From Bacteroidota bacterium (lineage in GTDB: Bacteria > Bacteroidota > Ignavibacteria > SZUA-365), in contig JACZJN010000155.1 of the NCBI GenBank assembly GCA_014860565.1, forward strand, positions 1-57,517: a DNA stretch of 57,517 nt, in the 5' to 3' direction. Under the pieces are notes generated by a model. The model was not told where the DNA came from. It did no database searches and was given only the letters and a program-made list of their open reading frames with translations. Below, in pieces: positions 49,647 through 57,517 of the stretch; the first letter of the stretch is position 1; the number at the start of each line of letters is the position of its first letter. The position numbers and the translations under genes were made by a program.

Positions 49647-51494
49647 ATGTGCGGCTTCAACTCCATATTCCATTATAACGACACCCGCGGCGTGGATGTC
49701 GACGAACTGCGACGGACGCGCGATCGCATGGCGGATCGGGGTCCCGACGGCTTCGGCGAATGGTTCTCCGAAGACGGACGCGTCGGTCTCGGCCATCGCC
49801 GTCTTTCAATCATCGACCTCTCCGAACGTGGCGCGCAGCCGCTGCACTCGGTAGACGGTCGCTATTCCATCGCTTTTAACGGGGAAGTATACAATTACCG
49901 TGCGCTGCGGGAAGAGCTGCTCGCCACCAGCTGGAAGTTCCATTCCGACACCGATACGGAAGTGGTCATTGCCATGTACGCGCGTTACGGAGCCGATATG
50001 CTGCCGCGCCTGCGGGGGATGTTCGCCTTCGCGCTGTGGGACAACGAAACCCGCACCCTCTTCGCTGCGCGCGATCCTTACGGCATCAAGCCGCTGTACT
50101 ATGCCGACGACGGCCACGTGATCCGCCTCGCCTCGCAGGTGAAAGCCCTGCTGGCCGGGGGAGCGGTAACGGCGGACATCGATCACGCGTCGCTGCTGCA
50201 TTTCCTCATGCTGGGGAGCGTGCCGGAGCCGGAGACGATTTATTCGTCCATCAAGGCGCTGCCGGCGGGGAGCTGGATGCAGGTGGATGCCGCGGGAGTG
50301 CGGGGGCCGGTGCAGTATTTCTCCGTCGCGGGAGTCCTCTCTGAAACACAAAGACACCAAGACACGAAGACACAACGAAATGGGATAGAAGAGCATGTCG
50401 CGGAGGCGTTGAGGGAGTCGGTGGCGCATCATATGATCGCGGATGTGCCGGTGGGGGCGTTTCTGTCGGCGGGGATTGATTCGGGGACGCTGGTAGGACT
50501 CGTGCGGGATGCGGGCATCGCGGATCTGACGACGGTGACCTTGGCGTTCGAGGAATTCCGTGGACGCCATGATGACGAAGCGCCGCTTGCCGAGGAAGTC
50601 GCGCGGCATTACGGCACTGATCATCGCACGCGCATGCTCACGCATCATGAATTCTCGGGCGATCTCGAGCACATCCTCGACGTCATGGATCAGCCCAGTA
50701 TCGACGGCATCAATACATACTACGTCAGTAAAGCGGCGAAGGAGAACGGGCTGAAGGTGGCGTTGTCCGGACTCGGCGGCGACGAACTTTTCGCCGGATA
50801 CAACACCTTCATCGACGTTCCTGCCTGGGTGCGGCGTTTTTCCAATCCCGCGTACCGGCTCCTGAACTCCGATTTCATTCGGGCGATGATGTCGGCGATG
50901 CTGCTGCAGGGGAGTCCGGGCGGAAGTCCCAAGCGTGCCGGCATCTTCAAATACGGGGGCAGTTATCCCGGTGCCTGGTTCCTGCGCCGCGGGCTGTTCA
51001 TGCCGTGGGAGTTGAAAAGTATCGTGGGGGAGGATATCGTCCGTTCCGCCCTCGACGACGCGCGTTTCCTCGCGCGCATCGAAGCCGCGATGACGCCGGA
51101 TCCCGTCACGCCGTATGGCCGTGTGGCCGCGCTGGAGGCGGGACTGTACATGAAGAACCAGCTGCTGCGCGATTCCGACTGGGCCGGCATGGCCCACAGC
51201 ATCGAGATCCGCGTTCCGCTTGTGGATGCGTTCCTGCTGCGTGATCTCGCACCGCTGCTGCACATCCATGCACTGCAGAGGCGCAAGACGCTGCTGGCGC
51301 AGTCGCCATCGAAGCCCATTCCCGAAAAGCTGCTCAACCGCGCGAAGACCGGTTTCCAGGTCCCCATCCGCAGCTGGCTCGAGCAGGACGAACGCATCGA
51401 CGCCTGGAAGCGGCATCCGCAGCTCGCGCGGGAAGGGGTGAACTGGGAGAGAAGGTGGGCCTATGTATTAGCTCAGAAAGTAATGGGCGCATGA
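49647..51494 (+). CDS. asnB: Asparagine synthetase B-like glutamine amidotransferase, copy 2
   Basis: A 615-aa enzyme: MCGFNSIFHYND with Cys2, MADRGPDGFGEWF, LGHRRLSIIDLSERG, FNGEVYNYRAL and SDTDTEVV in the glutaminase half; the P-loop VGAFLSAGIDSGTLVGL (SAGIDSG instead of the usual SGGLDSS), SGLGGDELFAGYN and EIRVPLVDAFLL in the synthetase half. Between the halves, a Gln/Thr/His-rich stretch (SETQRHQDTKTQRNG, about residues 231-245) is encoded by a repeat copy at 50342-50380. Probable role: amidation of a glycan uronic acid. It is GC-richer than copy 1 and only moderately similar, so not a recent duplicate. It overlaps the next gene by ATGA. Confidence 0.86.
   Translation: MCGFNSIFHYNDTRGVDVDELRRTRDRMADRGPDGFGEWFSEDGRVGLGHRRLSIIDLSERGAQPLHSVDGRYSIAFNGEVYNYRALREELLATSWKFHSDTDTEVVIAMYARYGADMLPRLRGMFAFALWDNETRTLFAARDPYGIKPLYYADDGHVIRLASQVKALLAGGAVTADIDHASLLHFLMLGSVPEPETIYSSIKALPAGSWMQVDAAGVRGPVQYFSVAGVLSETQRHQDTKTQRNGIEEHVAEALRESVAHHMIADVPVGAFLSAGIDSGTLVGLVRDAGIADLTTVTLAFEEFRGRHDDEAPLAEEVARHYGTDHRTRMLTHHEFSGDLEHILDVMDQPSIDGINTYYVSKAAKENGLKVALSGLGGDELFAGYNTFIDVPAWVRRFSNPAYRLLNSDFIRAMMSAMLLQGSPGGSPKRAGIFKYGGSYPGAWFLRRGLFMPWELKSIVGEDIVRSALDDARFLARIEAAMTPDPVTPYGRVAALEAGLYMKNQLLRDSDWAGMAHSIEIRVPLVDAFLLRDLAPLLHIHALQRRKTLLAQSPSKPIPEKLLNRAKTGFQVPIRSWLEQDERIDAWKRHPQLAREGVNWERRWAYVLAQKVMGA
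50342..50380 (+). repeat. CACGAAG repeat inserted in frame in asnB copy 2
   Basis: AACACAAAGACACCAAGACA then CGAAGACACAACG, the GACAC-(G/A)AAG type of unit seen at 54021-54073 and 34416-34467. It sits in the linker between glutaminase and synthetase domains and keeps the frame. Confidence 0.78.
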
Positions 51495-53125
51495 GCGGCA
51501 AGTCCCCGGCATTCTCGAGGGTTGCAAGGGATGTACTTGTCGCCATCCTGTATGCGACACCGGTCTTCGTGTATTATGCCGCACATTTCATGTATCGCAC
51601 TCCTGCAGGGGGGGAGCCGACAGGTTTCGTCGTATACGATATGCCGTATTACATGGCGAATGCGAGGCAGTATGTCGAGCATGGATTCTCACAACTCTTC
51701 TATGCAAATCCATTCGATTATCCTGTCGGGAGTCCGAAAATTTATTTCCAGCCGCTGATTTATATCCTGGGGCTGCTGCTGGCGATTCATCCGTCGACTC
51801 CAGGGCTTCCCTTTGTCCTGATCTGCTTCACTGCAACCATCGCTGCATTTTTCATTCTTCGTCGTTTGCTGCGGTTACTCTATCCGGATCTTTCAGGCGG
51901 CCTTCGCATCATTACGGAACTCAGCATTGCCTGGGGTGGAGGATTCCTTGCGATTGCTGGCACCCTGCGCTCCCTGGCAGCGGGTACTGCGATTCAGCCA
52001 TTGATGTACGATCCATTCAATGGATTGTGGTTTCTCAACCTCGGGCGGAATTTCATCTTCCCCACCGAGGCCATCTATCACATGCTCGTGCTTGGTCTCT
52101 TCCTGTCACTTGTAGCCCGCAGGCATCGAACGGCGTATATACTGCTTTGGCTGGTCGCAATGAGCCACCCTTATACTGGGCTGCAATTCGCGATGATCGC
52201 CTTCATCTGGGTATTCCTGGAAAGGCAATTTCTGCAGTCAGGCGAATATGAATGGAAACATGTCGGGCTCGCGGCTCTCCCTCTGGTCTTCGTCTTCGGG
52301 TACTATCTATTCTATCTCCCGCATTTCCCCAGTCATCTTGCTTTGATGCGCCAGTGGACTCTCGCATGGACACTTGACCTGTACCCGATGCTGGGAGCGT
52401 ATGGAATAGTCGGAACACTGGTACTCTATCGCTGCAGAACGAAGAAACGATTCCTTGAGTGTTTCTCGCAGCCATTCGCCCGCTTCCTCGCAATAATGTT
52501 TGTCGTCTCGTTTGTTCTGGCCAATCACGAATTCTTCCTGCGGCCGAGACAGCCGATACATTTCACTCGTGGATATCTCTGGACACCACTCGCCCTGCTT
52601 GGTATGCCGGTATTGGCACAAGTATGGAAGCGCGTGCAGGATTCGCGGCTGCTTCTTGGTTTGCTTGCGACAGGTTGGCTCCTGCTCATCCTGTCAGATA
52701 ATGCGACGTTCTTCGCAGTTGATATGCAGAAAACGAGAGGAATATACCTTACGCAGGAGCAGGCGACTGCACTGTCTGTCATTGATTCCGTGGCGAACGA
52801 GCCGCTTCTGGTCTCCGATAACTTGTTCCTTTCCTATTTGTCGACTGTTTACAGTTCTGCGCGCCCTTTCGTGGGGCACTTGTCGAACACACCCGATGTG
52901 TCCTCCCGGTTCAGAGTGCAGGACACGTTATTCTCATCCGGCCTCCTCCTTGAACCCCTCCGCAGTGAGAAATTTTATGTGCTGTCCGATGCGCATCAGG
53001 AGAAGCTCCGCGCTGATTCTCGCTTCAGGGAAATCCGCAGGTATCCGGGGATAAGTCTCTTCGTGTATCCTTCACAAAACGCCTCTCACTCCGATCCTCG
53101 CGCAACGGACATCGGTTCGCACTGA
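51491..53125 (+). CDS. GT-C-like multi-pass membrane protein (fifth)
   Basis: A 544-aa polytopic protein from ATG 51491 (MSGKSPAFSRVARDVLVAIL), overlapping the asnB stop by ATGA. The first loop, VVYDMPYYMANARQYVEHGF, has an acidic motif in the GT-C position. It is followed by about ten membrane segments, with LWFLNLGRNFIFPTEAIYHM and a C-terminal soluble part of ~130 residues. It resembles GT-C or other polytopic surface-glycan enzymes without a specific family match that I recognise. Function inferred from topology and context only. Confidence 0.7.
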   Translation: MSGKSPAFSRVARDVLVAILYATPVFVYYAAHFMYRTPAGGEPTGFVVYDMPYYMANARQYVEHGFSQLFYANPFDYPVGSPKIYFQPLIYILGLLLAIHPSTPGLPFVLICFTATIAAFFILRRLLRLLYPDLSGGLRIITELSIAWGGGFLAIAGTLRSLAAGTAIQPLMYDPFNGLWFLNLGRNFIFPTEAIYHMLVLGLFLSLVARRHRTAYILLWLVAMSHPYTGLQFAMIAFIWVFLERQFLQSGEYEWKHVGLAALPLVFVFGYYLFYLPHFPSHLALMRQWTLAWTLDLYPMLGAYGIVGTLVLYRCRTKKRFLECFSQPFARFLAIMFVVSFVLANHEFFLRPRQPIHFTRGYLWTPLALLGMPVLAQVWKRVQDSRLLLGLLATGWLLLILSDNATFFAVDMQKTRGIYLTQEQATALSVIDSVANEPLLVSDNLFLSYLSTVYSSARPFVGHLSNTPDVSSRFRVQDTLFSSGLLLEPLRSEKFYVLSDAHQEKLRADSRFREIRRYPGISLFVYPSQNASHSDPRATDIGSH

Positions 53126-53147
53126 TGCACCAACTCATCCAACCTCT

Positions 53148-53846
53148 ATGAACTATATCGGTGATGAACTCGAACTCTTCCGTGAGGCGAGAAAGTGGAA
53201 ATCTTACTATGCCAGCATCTTGCATCAGTGGATACGAGGAGTAGTGATCGAGGCCGGCGCCGGAATCGGCGGGTCGACGCCATTTTTATTCAATGATGCG
53301 GTTGAATCCTGGAATTGTGTGGAGCCGGATGCACGTTTTCGAGATGCGTTGTTGGCCGTCGAGGCATCACTCGCGGAGAAGGCGCCGGTCGCAATCCATA
53401 TCGGGAAGCTTCGTTCGCTGGCGGGGGCCTCTGCGGACTGTATCCTCTACATCGATGTCCTTGAGCATATCGAGGATGATGGAGATGAGTTGGAATATGC
53501 AGCTTCCTGTTTGAAACCCGGCGGGCATATCGTCGTGCTCGCTCCTGCGCATCAATTTCTCTACTCTGCCTTTGACAGGGCGATTGGTCATTTTCGACGA
53601 TACGATCGGGAATCGATTCGTGCCTGTATCCCTGCGAACTGCCAGCTCAAAGGCCCATGGTTTCTTGATTCGCTGGGGATGGCGCTCTCACTTGGGAACC
53701 GGCTGCTGTTGAAGCAAAGCGCTCCCACCCCCACTCAGATCCGCTTCTGGGATAGTTGGCTTCTCCCCATTTCGAGACTGCTGGATTTTCTTTTTCGCTA
53801 CTCGATCGGGAAGACTGTGGTATGGGTACTGGAAAGGAAGGGGTGA
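53148..53846 (+). CDS. Class I SAM-dependent methyltransferase
   Basis: A 232-aa methyltransferase. Seen: VVIEAGAGIGGSTPFLF (SAM-binding motif I), NCVEPDARFRDALL (post I acidic residue), DCILYIDVLEHIEDDGDEL and KPGGHIVVLAPAHQFLYSAFD with IGHFRRYDRESI, the usual pattern of sugar or lipid methyltransferases in polysaccharide clusters. Its substrate is unknown. It is separated from the preceding gene by 22 bases and from the next by a 300-base non-coding region. Confidence 0.83.
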   Translation: MNYIGDELELFREARKWKSYYASILHQWIRGVVIEAGAGIGGSTPFLFNDAVESWNCVEPDARFRDALLAVEASLAEKAPVAIHIGKLRSLAGASADCILYIDVLEHIEDDGDELEYAASCLKPGGHIVVLAPAHQFLYSAFDRAIGHFRRYDRESIRACIPANCQLKGPWFLDSLGMALSLGNRLLLKQSAPTPTQIRFWDSWLLPISRLLDFLFRYSIGKTVVWVLERKG

Positions 53847-54146
53847 TCGCGACGGTTCTGCTGCAATCACAGTACGAAGTGGGATCTGTCACAGACTCCG
53901 GGGTGGGGTGTCGATTCAGGGTGCCTCGATACGGCCGCCTTCGTCTGCTGAGGCGAACTTCGGCGAGCCTCCCTGGCATGACGGCTTCCTGTACATTCGC
54001 GGTTTCCCCGAAACGCCGGTGTTTTCACAAATCCTTCGTGCTCTTCTTCGTGTCGTCGTGACTTCGTGGTTTGCATTTCCGCGTTTGTCCGGCACGTGGA
54101 ATTGCGTAAATTTCAACAATTGACCTGAATCCAAGGCATCGCATAC
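53847..54146. other. Non-coding spacer containing an inverted CACGAAG repeat copy
   Basis: No gene is convincing here. At 54021-54073 the minus strand reads as a repeat of the CCACGAAG/CACGAAG family, ending in CACGAAGGATTTGTGAAAAC in the opposite orientation to the copies at 33732 and 34416. The remaining sequence shows no clear promoter, terminator or RNA gene. Confidence 0.6.
54021..54073 (-). repeat. CACGAAG repeat arm (minus orientation)
   Basis: On the minus strand: AACCACGAAGTCACGACGAC, then ACGAAGAAGAGCACGAAGG. Same unit as the in-frame copies in fcl and asnB, and the same 3' end (GAGCAC.GAAGG.TTTGT). Confidence 0.72.
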
Positions 54147-55487
54147 ATGCTGCTGTATCCCATACTCGCTTTGTTCCTCGCCGTCTCGGCGATGCCGCTG
54201 TGCATCCGGCTGGCGCGGCGGTATGGACTGTTCGACGCACCCGACGCGCAGCGGAAGATGCATGCGGATGCGGTGCCGTTTACGGGCGGCTATGCGATCG
54301 TGATCGCCTTCGCGCTGACCTTCGGCGTGATGTGGTTCGTGGAAGGGGAATCGTTCTTTACACGGCAATACGCCAGCTTCGCGCCGATGTACATGTACAT
54401 CGCCGAGGCGACGCTGATCATCGTGCTGCTCGGCATCGTCGACGACCTGCGGGAACTCACCTACTCGCAGAAATTCTTTTTCCAGTTCATCGCCTCCTTC
54501 CTGATGATTCTCGGCGCCATCAAGTCGAGCATCTTCCCCTCGGTGTTCAGCATCGAGAATTCGGGTGTGCTGGTGAATTCCGCCGGCATGGTGGTGTCGC
54601 TGCTCTGGCTGGTCGGCACGACCAACGCGATCAACATGATCGACGGCATGGACGGACTCGCGGGCGCGACCTCGCTGATATCCTCGGCCGCACTCGCGGT
54701 GGTGGCGTTCGTCTGGGGCAATCCGGTGCTCGGTATCGTGCTGCTCACGCTCTCCGGCGCCATCCTCGGGTTCCTGGTCTTCAACCTGCCGCCCGCACGG
54801 GTGTTCATGGGCGACGGCGGGTCGATGTTCATCGGCTTCATCCTCGCCTTCAGCGGCTGGATGCTGGTGGACAGCGGTCCCAAGGACCCGATCGCCGTCA
54901 TGGTGCCCATCATCATTCTCGGACTCCCTGTTTCGGACACACTGCTCGCTTTCTTCCGCCGCATCGTGCGCGGGTCGAATCCCTTCGTGCCCGACCTCTA
55001 CCATATCCACCATATGCTCGCGCGGCGCACGGGACTTCCCCTCCGCCAGGTGGTGCTGCTGCTTTCCCTCATCGCGCTCGTCTATGCCGGCACCGGCATC
55101 GCGGTGTCGCTTCTCCCCACCAACTACGGGTGGATGCTCATCGCCACCGTGCTGCTCGGGAAAATGTACCTGCTCCACCGCCTCGGCTACACCGACCTCG
55201 TGCGTTCACGCGACCGCGTGACGCATCAGTCCCACATCCTCGCCATGCGCGTGGTGCAGAAGGGGAAGGGGCATGATAACGAGCACGAGCACGTGCACGT
55301 GCACGTGAATGGGAACGGCAATGGGCACGTGAACGGCAATGGGCACGTGAATGGGAACGGGAACGGAATTCATGTGAACGGGAATGGGAACGGATATTTG
55401 AACGGAACGAACGGAAACGGGAGCGCGGCGAAGTCCGCGGAGAAGAAGCCCAATGCAGAGCAGAATCCGGATGCCAATGCGGCGTGA
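54147..55487 (+). CDS. Polyprenyl-phosphate GlcNAc-1-phosphate transferase (WecA/TagO-like) with low-complexity tail
   Basis: A 446-aa PNPT-family enzyme that would start chains on undecaprenyl phosphate with a HexNAc-1-phosphate. Seen: QRKMHADAVPFTGGYAI, LGIVDDLRELTYSQKFFFQF, NAINMIDGMDGLAGATSL, ARVFMGDGGSMFIGFILAF and DLYHIHHMLARRTGL, the hallmark Asp and His motifs, with about eleven membrane segments. Residues ~377-446 are an added His/Asn/Gly-rich tail (HVHVHVNGNGNGHVNGNG and similar) encoded by 10-12-base tandem units, then an Ala/Lys/Glu end. High GC. Start ATG 54147; a second ATG lies within the first helix. Confidence 0.88.
   Translation: MLLYPILALFLAVSAMPLCIRLARRYGLFDAPDAQRKMHADAVPFTGGYAIVIAFALTFGVMWFVEGESFFTRQYASFAPMYMYIAEATLIIVLLGIVDDLRELTYSQKFFFQFIASFLMILGAIKSSIFPSVFSIENSGVLVNSAGMVVSLLWLVGTTNAINMIDGMDGLAGATSLISSAALAVVAFVWGNPVLGIVLLTLSGAILGFLVFNLPPARVFMGDGGSMFIGFILAFSGWMLVDSGPKDPIAVMVPIIILGLPVSDTLLAFFRRIVRGSNPFVPDLYHIHHMLARRTGLPLRQVVLLLSLIALVYAGTGIAVSLLPTNYGWMLIATVLLGKMYLLHRLGYTDLVRSRDRVTHQSHILAMRVVQKGKGHDNEHEHVHVHVNGNGNGHVNGNGHVNGNGNGIHVNGNGNGYLNGTNGNGSAAKSAEKKPNAEQNPDANAA
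55290..55430 (+). repeat. Tandem AATGGGAACGG/GGGCACGTG units coding a His/Asn/Gly tail
   Basis: Repeated ACGTGCACGTG followed by many AATGGGAACGG and GGCAATGGGCACGTG units, all in frame with the wecA-like gene. The unit is variable and purely coding. Confidence 0.75.
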
Positions 55488-55499
55488 CTCATCGGCGCG

Positions 55500-55518
55500 C
55501 TGGAGCGCACCGCTCCAG
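55500..55518. repeat. Short perfect hairpin after the wecA-like gene
   Basis: CTGGAGCG (55500-55507) and CGCTCCAG (55511-55518) pair around a three-base loop, 13 bases after the stop codon. No T-run follows directly, so it is a weak terminator candidate or an mRNA-stabilising stem. Confidence 0.5.
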
Positions 55519-55596
55519 ATTCGCCTCCGGGGTGGACGGCGTCGCCACTTCATTTTTTGATCTTTTGACCCCTTAACAATATTCCCAAGAGTCCTT

Positions 55597-56940
55597 ATGC
55601 CTTATAACATCGCAGTCATTGGTACCGGATACGTCGGTCTTGTTTCCGGCACCTGCTTCGCGGAAAACGGCAATCGCGTGATCTGCGTCGACAACGATCC
55701 GAAAAAACTGGCGAAGCTCAACAACGGACAGATTCCCATTTACGAACCGGGACTGCATCCGCTGTACGAGCGCAATTTCCGCGACGGCCGCCTGACGTTC
55801 ACCGACAACCTGGAAGAGGCGGTGGTCAAGTCGGAAATCATTTTCCTCTGTCTCCCCACACCTCCGCAGGAAGACGGCAGCGCCGATCTTCAGTACGTGC
55901 TGAAAGTGGCCGAAGACATCGGCGGCATACTCGCGAAGCACGCCCCGCAGGAATTCAAGATCATCGTGGACAAGAGCACCGTGCCCATCGGCACGTCCGA
56001 GCGCGTCACCGCGGTGATCCGCGAGAAGTACGACGGGGAATTCACCGTCGCCTCGAACCCGGAATTCCTCCGCGAGGGCTTCGCGGTGGAAGACAGCCTG
56101 CGTCCCGACCGCGTGGTGATCGGCACCTCCGACCCTCGCGCGCACAAGGCGCTGACGGATCTGTACGAGCCCTTCGTGCTCTCGGGCAATCCCATCATCG
56201 TCATGGACGAGCGCAGCGCGGAAATCACGAAGTACGCGGCGAACAGCCACCTCGCCATGCGCATCTCCTTCATGAACGACCTGGCGAACCTCTGCGAGAT
56301 CCTCGGCGCGAACATCGACAACGTGCGCCGCGGCATCGGCACGGATTCGCGCATCGGCAAGAAATTCCTTTTCGCCGGCACCGGCTACGGCGGTTCGTGT
56401 TTTCCGAAGGACGTCAAGGCCCTGCTCCGCACCTCGACCGACGCCCAGCACACGCTGCGCATCGTCGAAGCAGTGGAGGACGTCAACGCCGACCAGCCCA
56501 AGCGCTTCTTCAAGAAAATCTACGACTACTTCGACGGTGACCTGAAGGGCAAGACCTTCGGCATGTGGGGACTGGCGTTCAAGCCCAACACCGACGACAC
56601 GCGCGAAGCCCCGGCCTTCATCATCATCGACCTTCTGCTCGAAGCCGGCGCCGTGGTGCAGGCCTTCGATCCCGAAGCGATGGAGAACACGCGCGAACTG
56701 CGCTTCGGCGACCGCATCACCTACGCCGAACACGCCTACGATGCGCTCAACAACGCCGACGCGCTGCTGCTCGTCACCGAGTGGAACGAGTTCCGCATGC
56801 CCGACTGGAAGAAGATCAAAAGCATGCTCAACATCCCCGTCGTCTTCGACGGCCGCAACATTTACGACATGGATGAAATGGAGAAGAACGGCTTCGATTA
56901 CTTCTCCGTCGGCCGTCCCATGGTGCGTGGAAGGAAATGA
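55597..56940 (+). CDS. ugd: UDP-glucose 6-dehydrogenase
   Basis: Oxidises UDP-glucose to UDP-glucuronate using two NAD+. Seen: IAVIGTGYVGLVSGTCFAEN (NAD site), YEPGLHPLYERNF, FLCLPTPPQEDGSADLQYV, VDKSTVPIGTSERV, NPEFLREGFAVED, and the catalytic Cys motif GTGYGGSCFPKDVKALL, then WGLAFKPNTDDTREAP. At 447 aa it has the normal length. The Cys motif is that of UDP-glucose rather than UDP-HexNAc dehydrogenases. High GC, consistent with its flanking genes. It overlaps the next gene by ATGA. Confidence 0.96.
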   Translation: MPYNIAVIGTGYVGLVSGTCFAENGNRVICVDNDPKKLAKLNNGQIPIYEPGLHPLYERNFRDGRLTFTDNLEEAVVKSEIIFLCLPTPPQEDGSADLQYVLKVAEDIGGILAKHAPQEFKIIVDKSTVPIGTSERVTAVIREKYDGEFTVASNPEFLREGFAVEDSLRPDRVVIGTSDPRAHKALTDLYEPFVLSGNPIIVMDERSAEITKYAANSHLAMRISFMNDLANLCEILGANIDNVRRGIGTDSRIGKKFLFAGTGYGGSCFPKDVKALLRTSTDAQHTLRIVEAVEDVNADQPKRFFKKIYDYFDGDLKGKTFGMWGLAFKPNTDDTREAPAFIIIDLLLEAGAVVQAFDPEAMENTRELRFGDRITYAEHAYDALNNADALLLVTEWNEFRMPDWKKIKSMLNIPVVFDGRNIYDMDEMEKNGFDYFSVGRPMVRGRK

Positions 56941-57485
56941 ATTTCGCTGAAACATCCCTTCCCGGCGTTCTGCTGATCACTCCGAAGGTCTTCGGCGACT
57001 CACGGGGTTTCTTCATGGAATCCTTTCGGCGGGATGTGTTCGACGAGGCGGGAGTGCCGGCGCTGGTGCAGGACAATCACTCGCGTTCGGTGCGCGGCAC
57101 GCTGCGCGGACTGCATTTCCAGCATCCGTACGGACAGGGCAAGCTGATCCGCGTCGTCACCGGCACGGTATTCGACGTGCTGGTGGACGTGCGGGAGGGT
57201 TCGCCTGCCTTCGGCAAATGGGAGGGCTACGAACTTTCGGGTGAGAACAAGCAGCAGTTGTGGGTTCCCCCCGGTTTCGCGCACGGCTTCTGCGTGCTCA
57301 GCGACACCGCCGACTTCCTCTACAAGTGTTCGGACTACTACCATCCCGAAACCGAGATGACCTTGCTGTGGAACGATCCCGCCGTCGGCGTCGAATGGCC
57401 GGTGGAGGATCCGATCCTTTCCGAGAAAGATCGACGAGGGGTGCCGTTACGGGAGCTCACGCGGCTCCCGCAATTCCCGAGTTGA
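56937..57485 (+). CDS. rfbC: dTDP-4-dehydrorhamnose 3,5-epimerase-like protein
   Basis: A 182-aa RmlC-fold cupin. Seen: GVLLITPKVFGDSRGFFMES, LVQDNHSRSVRGTLRGLHFQ (catalytic His), GKLIRVVTGTVFDVLVDVRE, VPPGFAHGFCVLSDTADFLY (second active-site region with Tyr-containing YKCSDYYHPE) and LLWNDPAVGVEWP. It converts dTDP-4-keto-6-deoxyglucose toward dTDP-L-rhamnose. The rmlA, rmlB and rmlD partners are not in this window. The start overlaps the ugd stop (ATGA). Confidence 0.95.
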   Translation: MNFAETSLPGVLLITPKVFGDSRGFFMESFRRDVFDEAGVPALVQDNHSRSVRGTLRGLHFQHPYGQGKLIRVVTGTVFDVLVDVREGSPAFGKWEGYELSGENKQQLWVPPGFAHGFCVLSDTADFLYKCSDYYHPETEMTLLWNDPAVGVEWPVEDPILSEKDRRGVPLRELTRLPQFPS

Positions 57486-57489
57486 GAAA

Positions 57490-57515
57490 AGCCCCGCCAC
57501 CGTGCGGGGTTTTTT
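57490..57515 (+). terminator. Rho-independent terminator
   Basis: CCCCGC (57492-57497) pairs with GCGGGG (57504-57509) across a six-base loop, followed by six T residues (57510-57515) and preceded by AAAA. It is five bases after the rfbC stop and closes the transcription unit. Confidence 0.9.
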
Positions 57516-57517
57516 AT

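Noticed and set aside
49806-51416. 536-codon minus-strand open frame opposite asnB copy 2
   Set aside because: Explained by high GC third positions of asnB; its translation is low-complexity Arg/His/Gln-rich.
53916-55178. 420-codon minus-strand open frame opposite the wecA-like gene
   Set aside because: Antisense shadow of a high-GC gene; translation is almost entirely charged residues and His.
54200-55276. 358-codon + strand open frame in another phase of the wecA-like gene
   Set aside because: Arg/His-rich out-of-frame shadow; the conserved Asp and His motifs of the PNPT family are in the other frame.
55290-55430. Possible CRISPR-like array
   Set aside because: Units are short, contiguous and in frame with a protein tail; there are no spacers or cas genes.
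55573-56955. 460-codon minus-strand open frame opposite ugd
   Set aside because: Shadow frame of the unmistakable ugd gene.

Overview
The window is one long surface-polysaccharide (capsule / O-antigen type) biosynthesis region, almost entirely on the + strand. The gene families point to a Gram-negative member of the Bacteroidota/Chlorobiota/Ignavibacteriota (FCB) lineage: a Wzi-type outer-membrane protein, a WbpB/WbpD pair, GDP-L-fucose genes, a two-domain zinc-dehydrogenase/Gfo-Idh-MocA protein, and NoeA-like and GT-C enzymes. This placement is inferred from family style only; no rRNA, tRNA or other marker gene is present.

Layout. (1) 1-4080: sugar-nucleotide genes (epimerase, wbpB-like, wbpD-like) and a Wzx-type flippase. 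(2) 4081-7494: an insertion-sequence graveyard. A nonsense-riddled ISL3-family transposase is split by an IS3-family element whose OrfB has lost the first Asp of its DDE triad. (3) 7495-16654: two glycosyltransferases, then a compact acyl-carrier cassette (MaoC-SDR fusion, FkbH-like HAD protein, ACP, VOC protein, adenylation enzyme, second ACP, GNAT, hexapeptide acyltransferase). It looks able to build and transfer an unusual acyl or aminoacyl group onto the glycan. (4) 16656-30378: glycosyltransferases, a Wzy-like polymerase/ligase, an AsnB-type amidotransferase, the two-domain oxidoreductase with an alpha/alpha-barrel protein, a DUF354-like protein, a deacetylase-fold protein and a sugar-1-phosphate transferase. 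(5) 30383-34842: a GxxExxY (PDDEXK_3) gene between inverted repeat arms, wzi, gmd and fcl. (6) 34843-49102: a glycosyltransferase, a second Wzy-like protein and a tightly overlapped membrane module: methyltransferase, four GT-C-like enzymes, a 57-aa membrane peptide, a NoeA-like protein, a sulfatase-fold protein and a DPM-like GT2. (7) 49647-57485: a second AsnB-like enzyme, a fifth GT-C-like protein, a methyltransferase, a WecA/TagO-like initiating transferase, ugd and rfbC, ending in a strong rho-independent terminator.

How it fits together: Ugd, the Wbp enzymes, Gmd/Fcl and RfbC supply activated sugars. WecA-like and PGT-like enzymes start the lipid-linked chain, GT2/GT4 enzymes extend it, Wzx flips it and two Wzy-like proteins polymerise or ligate it. 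AsnB-like enzymes may amidate uronic acids. The ACP cassette and the GT-C/sulfatase module probably decorate the product in the cytoplasm and periplasm respectively, and Wzi helps anchor capsule at the surface.

The most unusual structure is a dispersed repeat family (CCACAGAG / CACGAAG arms). It flanks the GxxExxY nuclease-like gene, occurs alone as a MITE-like hairpin and as half-arms, sits in-frame inside fcl and asnB, abuts start codons, and appears to encode the hydrophobic core of the Wzi signal peptide.
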